From: Dysgonomonas sp. 520
Lineage (GTDB): Bacteria > Bacteroidota > Bacteroidia > Bacteroidales > Dysgonomonadaceae
Direction of reading: 5' to 3'
Length of the DNA stretch: 55,396 nucleotides
NCBI RefSeq assembly: GCF_010501095.1
Contig: NZ_QVMP01000023.1
Span: 8,557-63,952 of the forward strand
In this document: one piece after another, positions 16,117-25,094 of the stretch
How positions within the stretch are numbered: position 1 is the first letter of the stretch
How the letters are laid out: every line of letters begins with the position of its first letter
Made by a program: the position numbers and the translations under genes
The notes under the pieces: model-generated
Told to the model about the DNA's origin: nothing
The model's input: only the letters and a program-made list of their open reading frames with translations
Database searches by the model: none

Positions 16117-16238
16117 ATTTTCTGTTGTTTAAGTATTTGTTACTGTGCGTGTTTAACTAATGTCTAATAATTATTTTTCGTATACATTTTTCGTCAAGAA
16201 CTACAAAGTGTCTGTTTTCTAAAAACTTAGAATGAAAT

Positions 16239-16256
16239 AAGTAATGCTGCTTACTT
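16239..16256. promoter_or_regulatory. Palindrome in araC/secreted-gene spacer, cassette A
   Basis: AAGTAA-TGCTGC-TTACTT, conserved exactly in cassette B (35100-35117). It lies in the divergent intergenic region 123 bp before the araC start, with TACCTTTT right after it. It may be an AraC operator. Confidence 0.4.
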
Positions 16257-16352
16257 ACCTTTTTCGACCATGTTTTATCAATGTTTATCTTTTTCAATTT
16301 CTCTTTTTATTATTCTGTTGATAGTCAATAGAATAACATGTCTAAAGCCACT

Positions 16353-16377
16353 CCTCCGTCACTTACTCAGTGACAGA
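16353..16377. repeat. Right arm of the 25-bp inverted repeat, cassette A
   Basis: This is an exact reverse complement of 15304-15328. The arm is a hairpin in itself (GTCACT-TACTC-AGTGAC plus flanking pairs) and has no T tract. It lies 54 bp before the start of the secreted gene. It may be an operator, a leader hairpin, or a recombination site. Confidence 0.75.
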
Positions 16378-16431
16378 TATATAAAGGGTTAAAACTGAAA
16401 TATTTAACACAACAAACAACATTAGAAACTT

Positions 16432-17223
16432 ATGAAAAAGAGCAGTTTAGTTTTATTGATTTTTTTAGCCGTTACGGCACTCAAAGCACAGGTGGGAGTG
16501 AACACAGAATCGCCTCAGGGAGTGTTCCATATTGATGCGGCACGCAACACGAGCGGAAACACAAACGTGGCAGACGATGTGGTGGTGGATGCGCAAGGCA
16601 GAGTCGGTGTTGGGACTAATGTACCTCAGACGAAGGTAGATATCAGAAGCAGCACACAAGGTGGTGGCTTCCGCTTGCAGGACGGATCGCAAGCCGATGG
16701 ACGGGTACTTACTTCTGATGCAAGTGGTAATGCCAAATGGCGGTCTCATGGAATACAAACAGTTAATGCTGTTTGGAATGGAGATAAATCATTTTTTATT
16801 ACAGATACAACAAGTCAATTTGTTAGCACAGGAAGTACCATAACACTACCTCCTGGAAGATGGTTAGTACAAATCCATTTTCTTTTGGCAAACGCAGCTT
16901 CTTCTACGATGCAATCTCCCTACTGGGTTCGATCTTCATTCACGGATGGCGTCGTCCCTGTAGGAACAAGCATGTCGGTAGATTCTGTATATACATCTGA
17001 TTTTGAAGGTGAAAACAAATTAGCTGCAGGTATGGGATATGGAATTTACAGTGCAGTGCTTGGTTCTGTTGTTCTTAACAATGCTACGAATGCGAATAAA
17101 ACATATACGTTTGTAGTTGGAAGAGTTGGTAAACTGACTACCGCTCCAGCTTTCGAGTTTAGTAGAATAGGACAAGGCCTTTGGCTTGAAGATAACATCA
17201 CGGCTATAAAAATTCAGGATTAG
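16432..17223 (+). CDS. Secreted variable-tip protein, cassette A
   Basis: This 263-residue exported protein has a signal peptide (1-20, ending LKAQ). The N-terminal part is conserved with cassette B up to residue 63 (one change, V7/I7) and has a VGVGT-type short repeat typical of tail-fibre-like Bacteroidota proteins. A GRVLTSDA-GN-W motif at 89-101 follows, then an unrelated C-terminal domain (about 105-263). The C-terminal domain looks all-beta with few charged residues, perhaps a TNF/C1q-like sandwich; that is a weak guess. The swapped C-terminus suggests variable surface recognition. It is divergent from the AraC gene, which is its probable activator. Confidence 0.85.
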   Translation: MKKSSLVLLIFLAVTALKAQVGVNTESPQGVFHIDAARNTSGNTNVADDVVVDAQGRVGVGTNVPQTKVDIRSSTQGGGFRLQDGSQADGRVLTSDASGNAKWRSHGIQTVNAVWNGDKSFFITDTTSQFVSTGSTITLPPGRWLVQIHFLLANAASSTMQSPYWVRSSFTDGVVPVGTSMSVDSVYTSDFEGENKLAAGMGYGIYSAVLGSVVLNNATNANKTYTFVVGRVGKLTTAPAFEFSRIGQGLWLEDNITAIKIQD

Positions 17224-17251
17224 TCAAATCTATCAGTCATTAAATATATTT

Positions 17252-17289
17252 AAGGTATGGGAATCGCAACTTTTCCATACCTTTGTCTT
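17252..17289 (+). terminator. Terminator after the cassette A secreted gene
   Basis: Perfect 9-bp stem AAGGTATGG (17252-17260) and CCATACCTT (17275-17283), followed by a T-rich TGTCTTT. It overlaps the promoter of the next gene. Confidence 0.65.
17278..17285 (+). promoter_or_regulatory. -7 box of the YgiQ-type gene
   Basis: TACCTTTG, an exact TAnnTTTG match, embedded in the 3' arm of the upstream terminator. The start codon at 17308 lies about 22 nt downstream, which supports this start over ATG 17257. Confidence 0.5.
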
Positions 17290-17307
17290 TCTATACAAAA
17301 CCACCTT

Positions 17308-19122
17308 ATGAGAGATTATCAGCTGACCGACTGGTTGCCAACGACAAAAAAAGAAGTAGAACTAAGAAAATGGGACGAATTGGATGTCATCCTTTTTTCG
17401 GGCGATGCCTATGTAGATCATCCATCTTTTGGCGCAGCGGTAATAGGTCGATTGTTGGAATCGGAAGGCCTGAGGGTGGCTATCGTGCCACAACCCAATT
17501 GGAGAGACGATTTGCGTGACTTCAAGAAGTTGGGCAAACCTCGTTTGTTTTTCGGAGTCAGCGCCGGGGCAATGGACTCGATGATCAATCATTACACAGC
17601 CAACAAACGACTGCGTTCGGACGATGCCTACACTCCGGATAGCAGAAACGATATGCGTCCCGATCGCCCATCTATTGTATACACAAATATACTGAAAGAA
17701 TTATATCCGGATGTGCCTGTCCTGCTTGGGGGAATAGAAGCCTCTTTGCGACGCATAACTCATTACGACTATTGGGACGATAAACTGCGGAAGTCAATAC
17801 TTGTTGATTCCAAAGCCGATCTGTTGATTTACGGAATGGGCGAAAAACCACTTAAAGCTATTGTCAATACCCTTAAAGAAGGCAAGTCCTTCGACCAACT
17901 GACAAACATTCCGCAAACTGCTTATCTGAGTAAAGATACAATCCGAAATGAAAATGATATTACCCTCTTTTCACACGAAGATTGTTTGCAAGACAAACTG
18001 AAACAGGCAAAAAATTTCAAGGTCGTAGAAGAACAGTCGAACAAGATGAATGCTGCCCGCATTGTGCAAGATTGTGAAGGTTTTCAAGTTGTTATAAATC
18101 CTCCATATCCTCCCATGACGGAAAAGGAGATTGATGCTTCGTTCGATTTGCCTTACACCCGCCTGCCTCATCCGAAGTATAAAGGAAAGCATATACCGGC
18201 TTTCGAAATGATAAAGTTTTCGGTAAATATGCACCGGGGATGTTTCGGAGGTTGTGCATTTTGCACAATTTCGGCACATCAGGGAAAGTTTATTGCATCC
18301 CGCTCAAAAAAATCTATTCTGAACGAGGTGAAACAAATCACTGAAATGCCCGGTTTCAAAGGATACCTGAGCGACCTTGGCGGACCTTCGGCAAATATGT
18401 ATGCGATGAAGGGCAAAGACCTGACTGTTTGTGAAAAATGCGCCCGCCCATCATGTATTCATCCCAAAGTATGCAAAAACTTGAATAACGATCATTCTGC
18501 ACTTTTAGATATTTACAAAGCCGTAGATGCTTTACCGAAAATCAAAAAATCTTTTATCGGGAGCGGTGTCAGATACGATATGCTGTTGCATGACAACAAG
18601 AATGAAAGGCTGAATAAAGTTTCAGAGAAATATACTCAGGAATTGATACGAAACCATGTGTCGGGACGATTGAAAGTTGCTCCGGAACATACTTCCGACA
18701 AAGTGCTGAATTGTATGCGAAAACCTGCTTTCAATCAGTTCTACCAGTTCAAGAAGATATTTGACGAGATCAATAAAAAAGATGGACTTAAGCAACAGCT
18801 GATACCTTATTTTATTTCTTCCCATCCTGCATGTTCAGAAATAGACATGGCAGAACTGGCGGCCACAACCAAAAATATGGGCTTCAATCTGGAGCAAGTG
18901 CAAGACTTCACCCCTTCACCCATGACGCTGGCTACGGAAATGTATTACACAGGCTATCATCCCTACACATTGGAAAGAGTATACACGGCACGCACAAAAG
19001 AACAAAAACTTGCTCAACGTCAGTTCTTTTTCTGGTACAATAAAGATTATCAACCGCAAATTCTTCGTACACTGAGAAAATTGAGACGAGAAGACCTTAT
19101 AAAACGATTATTTGGCAAATAA
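17308..19122 (+). CDS. YgiQ family radical SAM protein
   Basis: This 604-residue UPF0313/YgiQ-type protein begins with the conserved TDWLPTT start. The radical SAM iron-sulfur motif is CFGGCAFC, with C312, C316 and C319. A YgiQ N-terminal region precedes it, and the KVAPEHTS and QVQDFTPSPMT signatures come in the C-terminal half. The reaction is not known for the family. The chosen start (MRDYQL) follows the -7 box; the earlier ATG lies inside the terminator stem. No cotranscribed neighbour is obvious, as the next gene has its own promoter box. Confidence 0.93.
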   Translation: MRDYQLTDWLPTTKKEVELRKWDELDVILFSGDAYVDHPSFGAAVIGRLLESEGLRVAIVPQPNWRDDLRDFKKLGKPRLFFGVSAGAMDSMINHYTANKRLRSDDAYTPDSRNDMRPDRPSIVYTNILKELYPDVPVLLGGIEASLRRITHYDYWDDKLRKSILVDSKADLLIYGMGEKPLKAIVNTLKEGKSFDQLTNIPQTAYLSKDTIRNENDITLFSHEDCLQDKLKQAKNFKVVEEQSNKMNAARIVQDCEGFQVVINPPYPPMTEKEIDASFDLPYTRLPHPKYKGKHIPAFEMIKFSVNMHRGCFGGCAFCTISAHQGKFIASRSKKSILNEVKQITEMPGFKGYLSDLGGPSANMYAMKGKDLTVCEKCARPSCIHPKVCKNLNNDHSALLDIYKAVDALPKIKKSFIGSGVRYDMLLHDNKNERLNKVSEKYTQELIRNHVSGRLKVAPEHTSDKVLNCMRKPAFNQFYQFKKIFDEINKKDGLKQQLIPYFISSHPACSEIDMAELAATTKNMGFNLEQVQDFTPSPMTLATEMYYTGYHPYTLERVYTARTKEQKLAQRQFFFWYNKDYQPQILRTLRKLRREDLIKRLFGK

Positions 19123-19249
19123 TAGCTGACTAACGATGTCTCTTTTTATAAGTGAAACGAAGAATCTGTTTTTCCAGATGCTTCACGTAGTTCAGCATGA
19201 CAGATTTTTCGGGCAGATCAGAGTCCTGCCGCTACAAACGCACACTTCA

Positions 19250-19285
19250 CTCTCTTTTGGAGAGGATGGGAGGGAGGGGTGTATT
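19250..19285. repeat. G-rich intergenic element
   Basis: It contains CTCTCTTTTGGAGAGG followed by GGGAGGGAGGGG. The 3861-3900 region has the same hairpin and G-rich run, so this is a second family of intergenic element in the window. Its role is unknown. Confidence 0.45.
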
Positions 19286-19363
19286 CAACTACCGATTGGC
19301 ATAAATAACAATTTATCCTCCTTTTTACACAAAATGACACACCCACATTTATTGGTTTATCAT

Positions 19364-19371
19364 TATTTTTG
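19364..19371 (+). promoter_or_regulatory. -7 box of the GH105 gene
   Basis: TATTTTTG, an exact TAnnTTTG match, 13 nt before ATG 19385. It supports a start well inside the long open frame. Confidence 0.45.
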
Positions 19372-19384
19372 TATAAAACGTAAA

Positions 19385-20737
19385 ATGGAGAAAATGAAGA
19401 AATTACTTTTTATATATCTGATAATCCCATGTCTCATTGCTTGTGGAAGTGTGAACGGGAAAAGCGACACAAAGAATATTTATTCGCAGAAAATGACCGA
19501 ATCGCTTGGACTGAAAACCTTTCTGAGTAACAAAAAACAGCAACAACTGGCAACCGCCCATTGGGATTATGTGCCCGGATTAGTGGCGTATAGCGTATTG
19601 AAGGCTTGGTCGCAATATCCGGAACAGATGGAATATTACAACATGGTGAAGAGCTATGCCGATCACTGTTTGCAGGGAGGAGATACCGTGAAAGTTGGCG
19701 AAAGCAATGTGGATGATCTGGCAGCAGGGAAAATATTTTTCACGCTCTACCATGAGGAGATGAGAAAAGGAAATGCTGCAGATGCCGAACGGTATAAGCG
19801 TTGTGCTACATTTCTCCGAAACAAGCTAAAGTACAACCACAGCCGCATTGACGAGGGTAAACCCGGTGCAGGAGGTTTTTACCATAAGGCACAATATCCC
19901 AATCAGATGTGGCTCGATGGCTTATACATGGGAGCTGCATTTTATGCCGAATGGCAAAATAGTTTCGGTCTTGAATTGGGCGAAACAGACAACAGCCGGT
20001 CGTGGGATGATATTGCCATGCAATTTGAGATTATCCACAAACATACCTACGATGCCGAGAAACAACTGAACTATCATGCTTGGTCGGCTGACCCTGCCGA
20101 CGCAAATTCTTTCTGGGCAAAACAAAACGAACCATTTAAAGGATGCTCCCCCGAATTTTGGGGCAGAGGTATGGGATGGTATTTTGCCGCATTGGTAGAT
20201 GTTCTGGAATTGATGCCGAAAAATAACGAACATTATTCAAGTCTGGTGAAGATTGTGAACGATGTGGGCAATGGATTAGCCAAATATCAGGATAAAAAAT
20301 CAGGTTGTTGGTATCAGTTATTACAATACAACGACACGAAAAAGTCTGACAACGTGGGCGATACAATGAACGGGAAAGTGTATAACCAATGCGACAAACC
20401 AAACTATCCGGAATCTTCCGCTTCGTCTATGTTCACGTATGCCTACCTGAAAGGAATGCGCATCGGAGTATTGAACAAAACGAAATTTTCTCCGATTGCC
20501 CGAAAAGCGTATCAAGGACTGCTCGACACTTTTATAACAAAAAACGAAGACGGCAGCCTCAATATCATCCAATCGTGTGCATCGGCAGGATTAGGACCTG
20601 CGAAAGACCTTTCCAGAACCGGAACCGTGAACTATTACCTTTGTGGCAAAGATGTCACAGTCACTCAAAACGAGGGAAAAGCAATAGGCCCTTTCATTAT
20701 GGCGAGTTTGGAATATGAACTAAATGCGAAGCGATAG
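19385..20737 (+). CDS. Glycoside hydrolase family 105 lipoprotein (unsaturated rhamnogalacturonyl hydrolase-like)
   Basis: This 450-residue lipoprotein has a signal peptide and lipobox LIAC at residues 17-20. An (alpha/alpha)6-barrel of the GH105/YteR type follows, with signature WLDGLYMG: D178 is the expected catalytic acid that hydrates the unsaturated uronic acid. RGMGWY and GCWYQLL are further landmarks. Enzymes of this family remove the unsaturated sugar from the end of pectin or glycosaminoglycan fragments. No polysaccharide lyase or SusCD pair lies beside it, so the substrate is open. The start is ATG 19385, or 19394. The 83 codons of open frame upstream contain the promoter box and the intergenic repeat. 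Confidence 0.9.
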   Translation: MEKMKKLLFIYLIIPCLIACGSVNGKSDTKNIYSQKMTESLGLKTFLSNKKQQQLATAHWDYVPGLVAYSVLKAWSQYPEQMEYYNMVKSYADHCLQGGDTVKVGESNVDDLAAGKIFFTLYHEEMRKGNAADAERYKRCATFLRNKLKYNHSRIDEGKPGAGGFYHKAQYPNQMWLDGLYMGAAFYAEWQNSFGLELGETDNSRSWDDIAMQFEIIHKHTYDAEKQLNYHAWSADPADANSFWAKQNEPFKGCSPEFWGRGMGWYFAALVDVLELMPKNNEHYSSLVKIVNDVGNGLAKYQDKKSGCWYQLLQYNDTKKSDNVGDTMNGKVYNQCDKPNYPESSASSMFTYAYLKGMRIGVLNKTKFSPIARKAYQGLLDTFITKNEDGSLNIIQSCASAGLGPAKDLSRTGTVNYYLCGKDVTVTQNEGKAIGPFIMASLEYELNAKR

Positions 20738-20743
20738 TTTTTA

Positions 20744-21604
20744 TTACGAAAACAGTATAGTTTTGTTTTTATATACCAACACCCTTCTTTGTATGTGATA
20801 TTCAATACCATGCGACAGGACAATCTTTTCCAGATCCTGTCCTTTTCTAACCAGGTCTTGAACAGTGTCACGATGCGAAATGCGGGTGATGTCTTGCTCT
20901 ATAATTGGTCCTGCGTCGAGTTCCGGTGTCACATAATGACTGGTTGCGCCAATGATTTTCACACCACGCTCATAAGCTGCATGATATGGCTTTGCACCGA
21001 CAAAAGCAGGCAGAAATGAATGGTGAATGTTTATAATTTTGTTCGGATAGTCTTGAATGAACTGGTCAGTTAAGATTTGCATATATCGTGCAAGGACAAT
21101 GAAATCAATACCTTTTTCTTGGAGCAATGCCTTTTGTTTAGCCTCTATTTCGTCCTTGTTGTCTTTCGTTATTTTTATAACATGATACTCTATTCCGAAT
21201 TTTTCGGCAACCCAGCGCAAATCCTCGTGATTGCTGATTATTAAAGGTAGTTCCACGTTCCATTCTCCGGCAGTGTATCGAGCCAATATATCAAACAGAC
21301 AATGTGACATTTTTGAGACAAAAACAGCCATTTTAGGCTTATAGTCGTTGAAATATAAGCGGAAAGTCATACCGAATTTACCGGCATACATTGTTTGAAA
21401 ATATTCACCTATTTTATCTTTCGGAATAAGGAAGTTCTGAATATCCCACTCGACACGCATAAAGAAGACATTTTCTTGTTTATCAACGTGTTGCTCCAGA
21501 TTAATGATATTACCACCATTAACATTAATAAAGTCTGTAACGGATGCCACCAATCCCGGCTGATCGGGACAGTGCATTAAGATAATAGCTTTCGATTCTT
21601 TCAT
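20744..21604 (-). CDS. purU: Formyltetrahydrofolate deformylase
   Basis: PurU hydrolyses 10-formyl-THF to formate and THF, supplying formate for purine synthesis and balancing the one-carbon pool. The 286-residue protein has an N-terminal ACT domain (about 5-80, MHCPDQPGLVASVTDFI) and a formyl-transferase domain (about 88-286). The active-site N-H-D set is visible: NIHHSFLPAF near residue 190 and the Asp in ELDAGPI near 227. The gene is single and leftward with a -7 box at 21632-21639. It converges with the GH105 gene with only 6 bp between the stop codons. Confidence 0.95.
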   Translation of the reverse strand: MKESKAIILMHCPDQPGLVASVTDFINVNGGNIINLEQHVDKQENVFFMRVEWDIQNFLIPKDKIGEYFQTMYAGKFGMTFRLYFNDYKPKMAVFVSKMSHCLFDILARYTAGEWNVELPLIISNHEDLRWVAEKFGIEYHVIKITKDNKDEIEAKQKALLQEKGIDFIVLARYMQILTDQFIQDYPNKIINIHHSFLPAFVGAKPYHAAYERGVKIIGATSHYVTPELDAGPIIEQDITRISHRDTVQDLVRKGQDLEKIVLSHGIEYHIQRRVLVYKNKTILFS

Positions 21605-21631
21605 TTTCTACTCAAAATGTTATAAGAATCG

Positions 21632-21639
21632 CAAATATA
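21632..21639 (-). promoter_or_regulatory. -7 box of purU
   Basis: TATATTTG on the minus strand, 28 nt before the purU start. Confidence 0.5.
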
Positions 21640-21750
21640 CAAACAATATCTTATATTTAGAGGGCAATGAATGGAATATAGATAACTAATTACCCCAAAT
21701 ATCATTACAAGCATAATATGTTGTGGTAAAAACTTCCGGATTTGTTTGTA

Positions 21751-23610
21751 TTAGTCGTCCACATCAACCACCAAGTTATCAATGATAAACACCTGACGTT
21801 CGGGTGTATTTTTGCCCATATAGAAACCCAGCATATCTTTCACGGAGTCTTCTTTCTTCATACTTACCCTATCCAGCCGGATATCTTTTCCTATGAAATG
21901 GCGGAACTCATCGGGCGAGATTTCTCCCAATCCTTTAAAGCGTGTGATTTCGGGATTTGTCCCCAGCTTTTTGATTGCATTTATACGCTCTTCTTCCGTA
22001 TAACAATATATTGTTTCTTTCTTATTTCGCACTCGGAACAAGGGAGTTTGTAAGATGTAAACATGATTTTTCTTTACAAGATCGGGGAAAAATTGCAGGA
22101 AGAATGTCAACAACAACAGGCGAATGTGCATCCCGTCCGTATCGGCATCCGTTGCTATAATTACCTTGTTGTATCGCAATCCGTCCAATCCGTCTTCGAT
22201 ATTCAATGCAGCTTGAAGCAGGTTGAATTCTTCGTTTTCGTAAACGATTTTCTTCGTTAAACCGTAACTGTTCAACGGTTTTCCTCTCAAACTGAATACG
22301 GCTTGCAGATTGGGATCACGGCTTTTTGTAATGGAGCCGCTGGCAGAGTCTCCCTCTGTAATGAATATGCAACTTTCGTCCAGATTATTGCCTTTCGTGT
22401 CGTTGTAGTGTACACGGCAATCCCTCAGCTTTTTGTTGTGCAGATTAGCTTTTTTAGCACGCTCGCGAGCCAATTTTGTGACACCGGCAATCGCCTTCCG
22501 TTCTTTTTCTGATTCAAGGATTTTTTTCAACAAGGCGTCGGATGTTTCCGAGTCTTTGTGCAAATAGTTATCCAATTCCTTTTTGATGAAATCGCCAATG
22601 AATTTTTGCACCGAAGGACCATTTGGACCCATATCTTTCGATCCTAGTTTAGTCTTCGTTTGCGACTCAAACACAGGTTCTTCCACCTTGATGCTTATAG
22701 CCGCCACAATACCGCTACGAATGTCGGCGTAGTCGAAATTTTTGTTGTAATATTCTTTTATTACTCGCGAAATGGTTTCCCTGAAAGCCGATTGGTGTGT
22801 TCCTCCTTGTGTGGTATGCTGACCGTTCACGAAGGAATAATATTCTTCGCCATATTGGTTGGTGTGCGTGATCACAACCTCTATATCTTCATCTTTGAAA
22901 TGAATGATCGGATATAACGGCTCCGATGTCATGTTTTCGTTGAGAAGGTCGACCAACCCGTTTTTCGAGTAAAACTTCTTCCCGTTGTAAATTATAGATA
23001 AGCCCGTGTTGAGGAATACATAATTTTTCAGCAGGGTTTCCACATATTCGTCCTGATATGCGTAATCGACAAATATAGTACTGTCCGGAACAAACTCTAT
23101 CAGCGTTCCGTTGTCTTCTGTTGTAGATTGTGCTTTTGATTCTCCTGTTACAATGGCTTTGCTGTATTCGACTGAAACGGTTTGTCCTTCTCTGAAAGAC
23201 TGTATCTTGAAGTAGGATGATAATGCATTCACCGCCTTAATACCGACCCCGTTCAATCCGACCGATTTTTTAAAGGCTTTGGAGTCGTACTTTGCCCCCG
23301 TGTTCATTTTCGACGATACGTCTTTCACCTTTCCAAGTGGTACGCCTCGACCGTGGTCGCGGACAGTAACTTCTCCGTTTTCGATGCTGACTTCTATCGT
23401 TTTTCCGAATCCCATCATGTATTCGTCGATAGAGTTGTCCAATACTTCTTTCAACAGTACATAGATACCGTCATCGGCAGATGTCCCGTCGCCGAGTTTA
23501 CCGATATACATACCGGGACGCCGGCGGATATGTTCCTGCCAATCAAGTGTTTTGATGTCGTCGTCCGAGTAATTGTCTTGGGGTAAGTTTATATCCAGTT
23601 CTTCAGCCAT
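21751..23610 (-). CDS. parE: DNA topoisomerase IV subunit B (GyrB-like type IIA ATPase subunit)
   Basis: This 619-residue type IIA topoisomerase B subunit has the GHKL ATPase part with [11 protein letters not shown] (catalytic Glu region), [10 protein letters not shown] and [14 protein letters not shown] (ATP lid). The transducer domain follows. The TOPRIM domain has EGDSASG near residue 415 and DADTDG near 488, which bind the catalytic metal. The short length and lack of a GyrB insert suggest ParE rather than GyrB. The partner ParC is not in this window. It has a good promoter at 23734-23764. Confidence 0.93.
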   Translation of the reverse strand: MAEELDINLPQDNYSDDDIKTLDWQEHIRRRPGMYIGKLGDGTSADDGIYVLLKEVLDNSIDEYMMGFGKTIEVSIENGEVTVRDHGRGVPLGKVKDVSSKMNTGAKYDSKAFKKSVGLNGVGIKAVNALSSYFKIQSFREGQTVSVEYSKAIVTGESKAQSTTEDNGTLIEFVPDSTIFVDYAYQDEYVETLLKNYVFLNTGLSIIYNGKKFYSKNGLVDLLNENMTSEPLYPIIHFKDEDIEVVITHTNQYGEEYYSFVNGQHTTQGGTHQSAFRETISRVIKEYYNKNFDYADIRSGIVAAISIKVEEPVFESQTKTKLGSKDMGPNGPSVQKFIGDFIKKELDNYLHKDSETSDALLKKILESEKERKAIAGVTKLARERAKKANLHNKKLRDCRVHYNDTKGNNLDESCIFITEGDSASGSITKSRDPNLQAVFSLRGKPLNSYGLTKKIVYENEEFNLLQAALNIEDGLDGLRYNKVIIATDADTDGMHIRLLLLTFFLQFFPDLVKKNHVYILQTPLFRVRNKKETIYCYTEEERINAIKKLGTNPEITRFKGLGEISPDEFRHFIGKDIRLDRVSMKKEDSVKDMLGFYMGKNTPERQVFIIDNLVVDVDD

Positions 23611-23733
23611 ATAGTATTTGTTGGAGTTAGTTTTAGGTCGCAGACCTTCTTTGTTGCTTTGGTAAGTAACATAAAATCGACAGGCAATATTCCTTAAATA
23701 TATCCTTTAACTTTATTGATTACTTTTCTCATA

Positions 23734-23764
23734 CAAAGGTACATTTTTTCAGGAAAAGAATCAA
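23734..23764 (-). promoter_or_regulatory. Promoter of parE
   Basis: TACCTTTG on the minus strand (23734-23741) with TTG (23762-23764) 20 bp upstream, the canonical spacing. The leader is about 115 nt. Confidence 0.6.
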
Positions 23765-23867
23765 GGTTGATATATTGTTAAAAACGGATCATTTCACATA
23801 CTTATGGAAACGAGAAAAAGCAACCATTGAAAAATGATTGCCTTTTGATATATATTCTGTTTGAATC

Positions 23868-24227
23868 TTATTCTTGACCTGCAGCAGGAGGTGTTGCCAT
23901 AGGCGTTCCCACATCCGGAGTATCTTGCGCACCAGGTGTTTGTTCACCGGGAATAGTTGATATTCTGGTTTTCACTGCTCCATCATTCGAGTCGCTCATT
24001 ATAACTTTTGTGCTGATAAGACTCATAACGATGATAAAACCAGCCAAAGTCCATGTTGCTTTTTCAACAAAATCGGTTGTTTTCCGAACACCCATAATGC
24101 TGTTCGACGAAGAGAAAGATGCTGATAAGCCTCCACCTTTGGAGTTTTGAACCAATACAACTAATATTAAGATGATTGCAGCTATTACAATCAGTGCTGA
24201 GATTAGGATGAATAATGTGCTTGACAT
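23868..24227 (-). CDS. secG: Preprotein translocase subunit SecG
   Basis: SecG of 119 residues has two membrane segments (about 4-24 and 57-75) joined by a cytoplasmic loop with the QNSKGGGLSASF motif. It is an accessory part of the SecYEG channel. The C-terminal tail (about 80-119) is Pro/Thr/Gly rich, as in Bacteroidetes homologues. It starts 6 bp after the upstream TPR-like gene ends, so it is the last gene of the sigma54 activator-lptE-TPR-secG operon. This order is familiar from Bacteroidales. Confidence 0.92.
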   Translation of the reverse strand: MSSTLFILISALIVIAAIILILVVLVQNSKGGGLSASFSSSNSIMGVRKTTDFVEKATWTLAGFIIVMSLISTKVIMSDSNDGAVKTRISTIPGEQTPGAQDTPDVGTPMATPPAAGQE

Positions 24228-24233
24228 TCTATT

Positions 24234-25076
24234 TTATTGTTTATTATTTTTTATATTCGACATTAATTTTTCCAAAAATGCTAATTGGTCTGCAAAGTAA
24301 ATATTTTTTTTCGGATAATTCAAACTTAAGCGCTTAATTATTTCGTATGCTTTTTCATATTTTCGCTGTTTGATGTATATGTTGGCTAAAGTTTCGGTGA
24401 AGAAAATGCCGTCATCGTCCAATTCATCATCCAAGTCCATGTCGTCGGATCCGCCATCTTGTTGTGGAGGCAGGCTGTCTATATCGAAGGTGATTTTTAT
24501 ATCCTCCCCGTTTTCTTCGGCTTTGTTGATGAAGCTGTCTATCAAATCCTGACGCTTTAGTTCCGATGTGGTTTTCGGTGTTTCTGCGGCTTCATTTGTT
24601 TCCGGTTTATCATCCATTGGCAAGTTCTCTTTAGGTAATACATGTGTTGTATTTTCTTCGGCATCCTCCAGAGATTGAAGATAGGAAAAATAATCGAAAG
24701 TAGACATGGTGGTATGGGTGAGCACTTGCTCCAGTTTTTCGTCATTGTCGTCTTCCAATGTTTCAAAAAAAGCGTCCATCAGGATAGATGTCCTGTCTTT
24801 ACTCAGTTCTTGTTTGCCTTTATTTTTCAGGAAACGGCTAAATTCGTCATTCAGAATATAGTAGAACAATGCTTTTCTGTCGGATATGAATATAGACAAA
24901 CGGAACAATTCGGCACGGAAGGTTTCGGAATCGTGTGCATACAAACATTTCAGATATGCGAACAATCCTGCCTGAAAATAAGGGTATTTGTTGACCAAAA
25001 ACCTTAATTTCGGAAGATTACTCTCTTCGGGTGCCTGCTGGGTATCTATCAGTTCGTAAAACTCCTTTACATTCAT
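24234..25076 (-). CDS. TPR-like hypothetical protein, 280 aa
   Basis: This soluble protein has a helical N-terminal half (about 1-110), an acidic low-complexity linker (about 130-225, ending in a run of Asp and Glu), and a short C-terminal tetratricopeptide-like region (about 228-265: ETLANIYIKQRKYEKAYEIIKRL). A position between lptE and secG is common for this gene in Bacteroidales, and it may be a scaffold or regulator of envelope biogenesis. No catalytic motif is visible. The function is unknown. Confidence 0.8.
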   Translation of the reverse strand: MNVKEFYELIDTQQAPEESNLPKLRFLVNKYPYFQAGLFAYLKCLYAHDSETFRAELFRLSIFISDRKALFYYILNDEFSRFLKNKGKQELSKDRTSILMDAFFETLEDDNDEKLEQVLTHTTMSTFDYFSYLQSLEDAEENTTHVLPKENLPMDDKPETNEAAETPKTTSELKRQDLIDSFINKAEENGEDIKITFDIDSLPPQQDGGSDDMDLDDELDDDGIFFTETLANIYIKQRKYEKAYEIIKRLSLNYPKKNIYFADQLAFLEKLMSNIKNNKQ

Positions 25077-25094
25077 GCCGTTTTTTTTCTTTTT

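Larger units (their letters stand above)
15263..16607. repeat. Duplicated cassette core, copy A
   Basis: About 1345 bp matches 34123-35467 in the same orientation. Tracts 15773-16141, 16205-16449 and 16451-16607 are perfectly identical between copies. The block 15650-15772 is clearly diverged. Similarity stops sharply inside the secreted-protein gene near codon 60, and just outside the promoter box at 15268. Confidence 0.92.

Noticed and set aside
16432-17223. Phage tail-fibre gene
   Set aside because: The VGVGT and GRVLTSDA-GN motifs resemble fibre stems, but the protein has a signal peptide and no phage genes are nearby. A secreted surface protein fits better.
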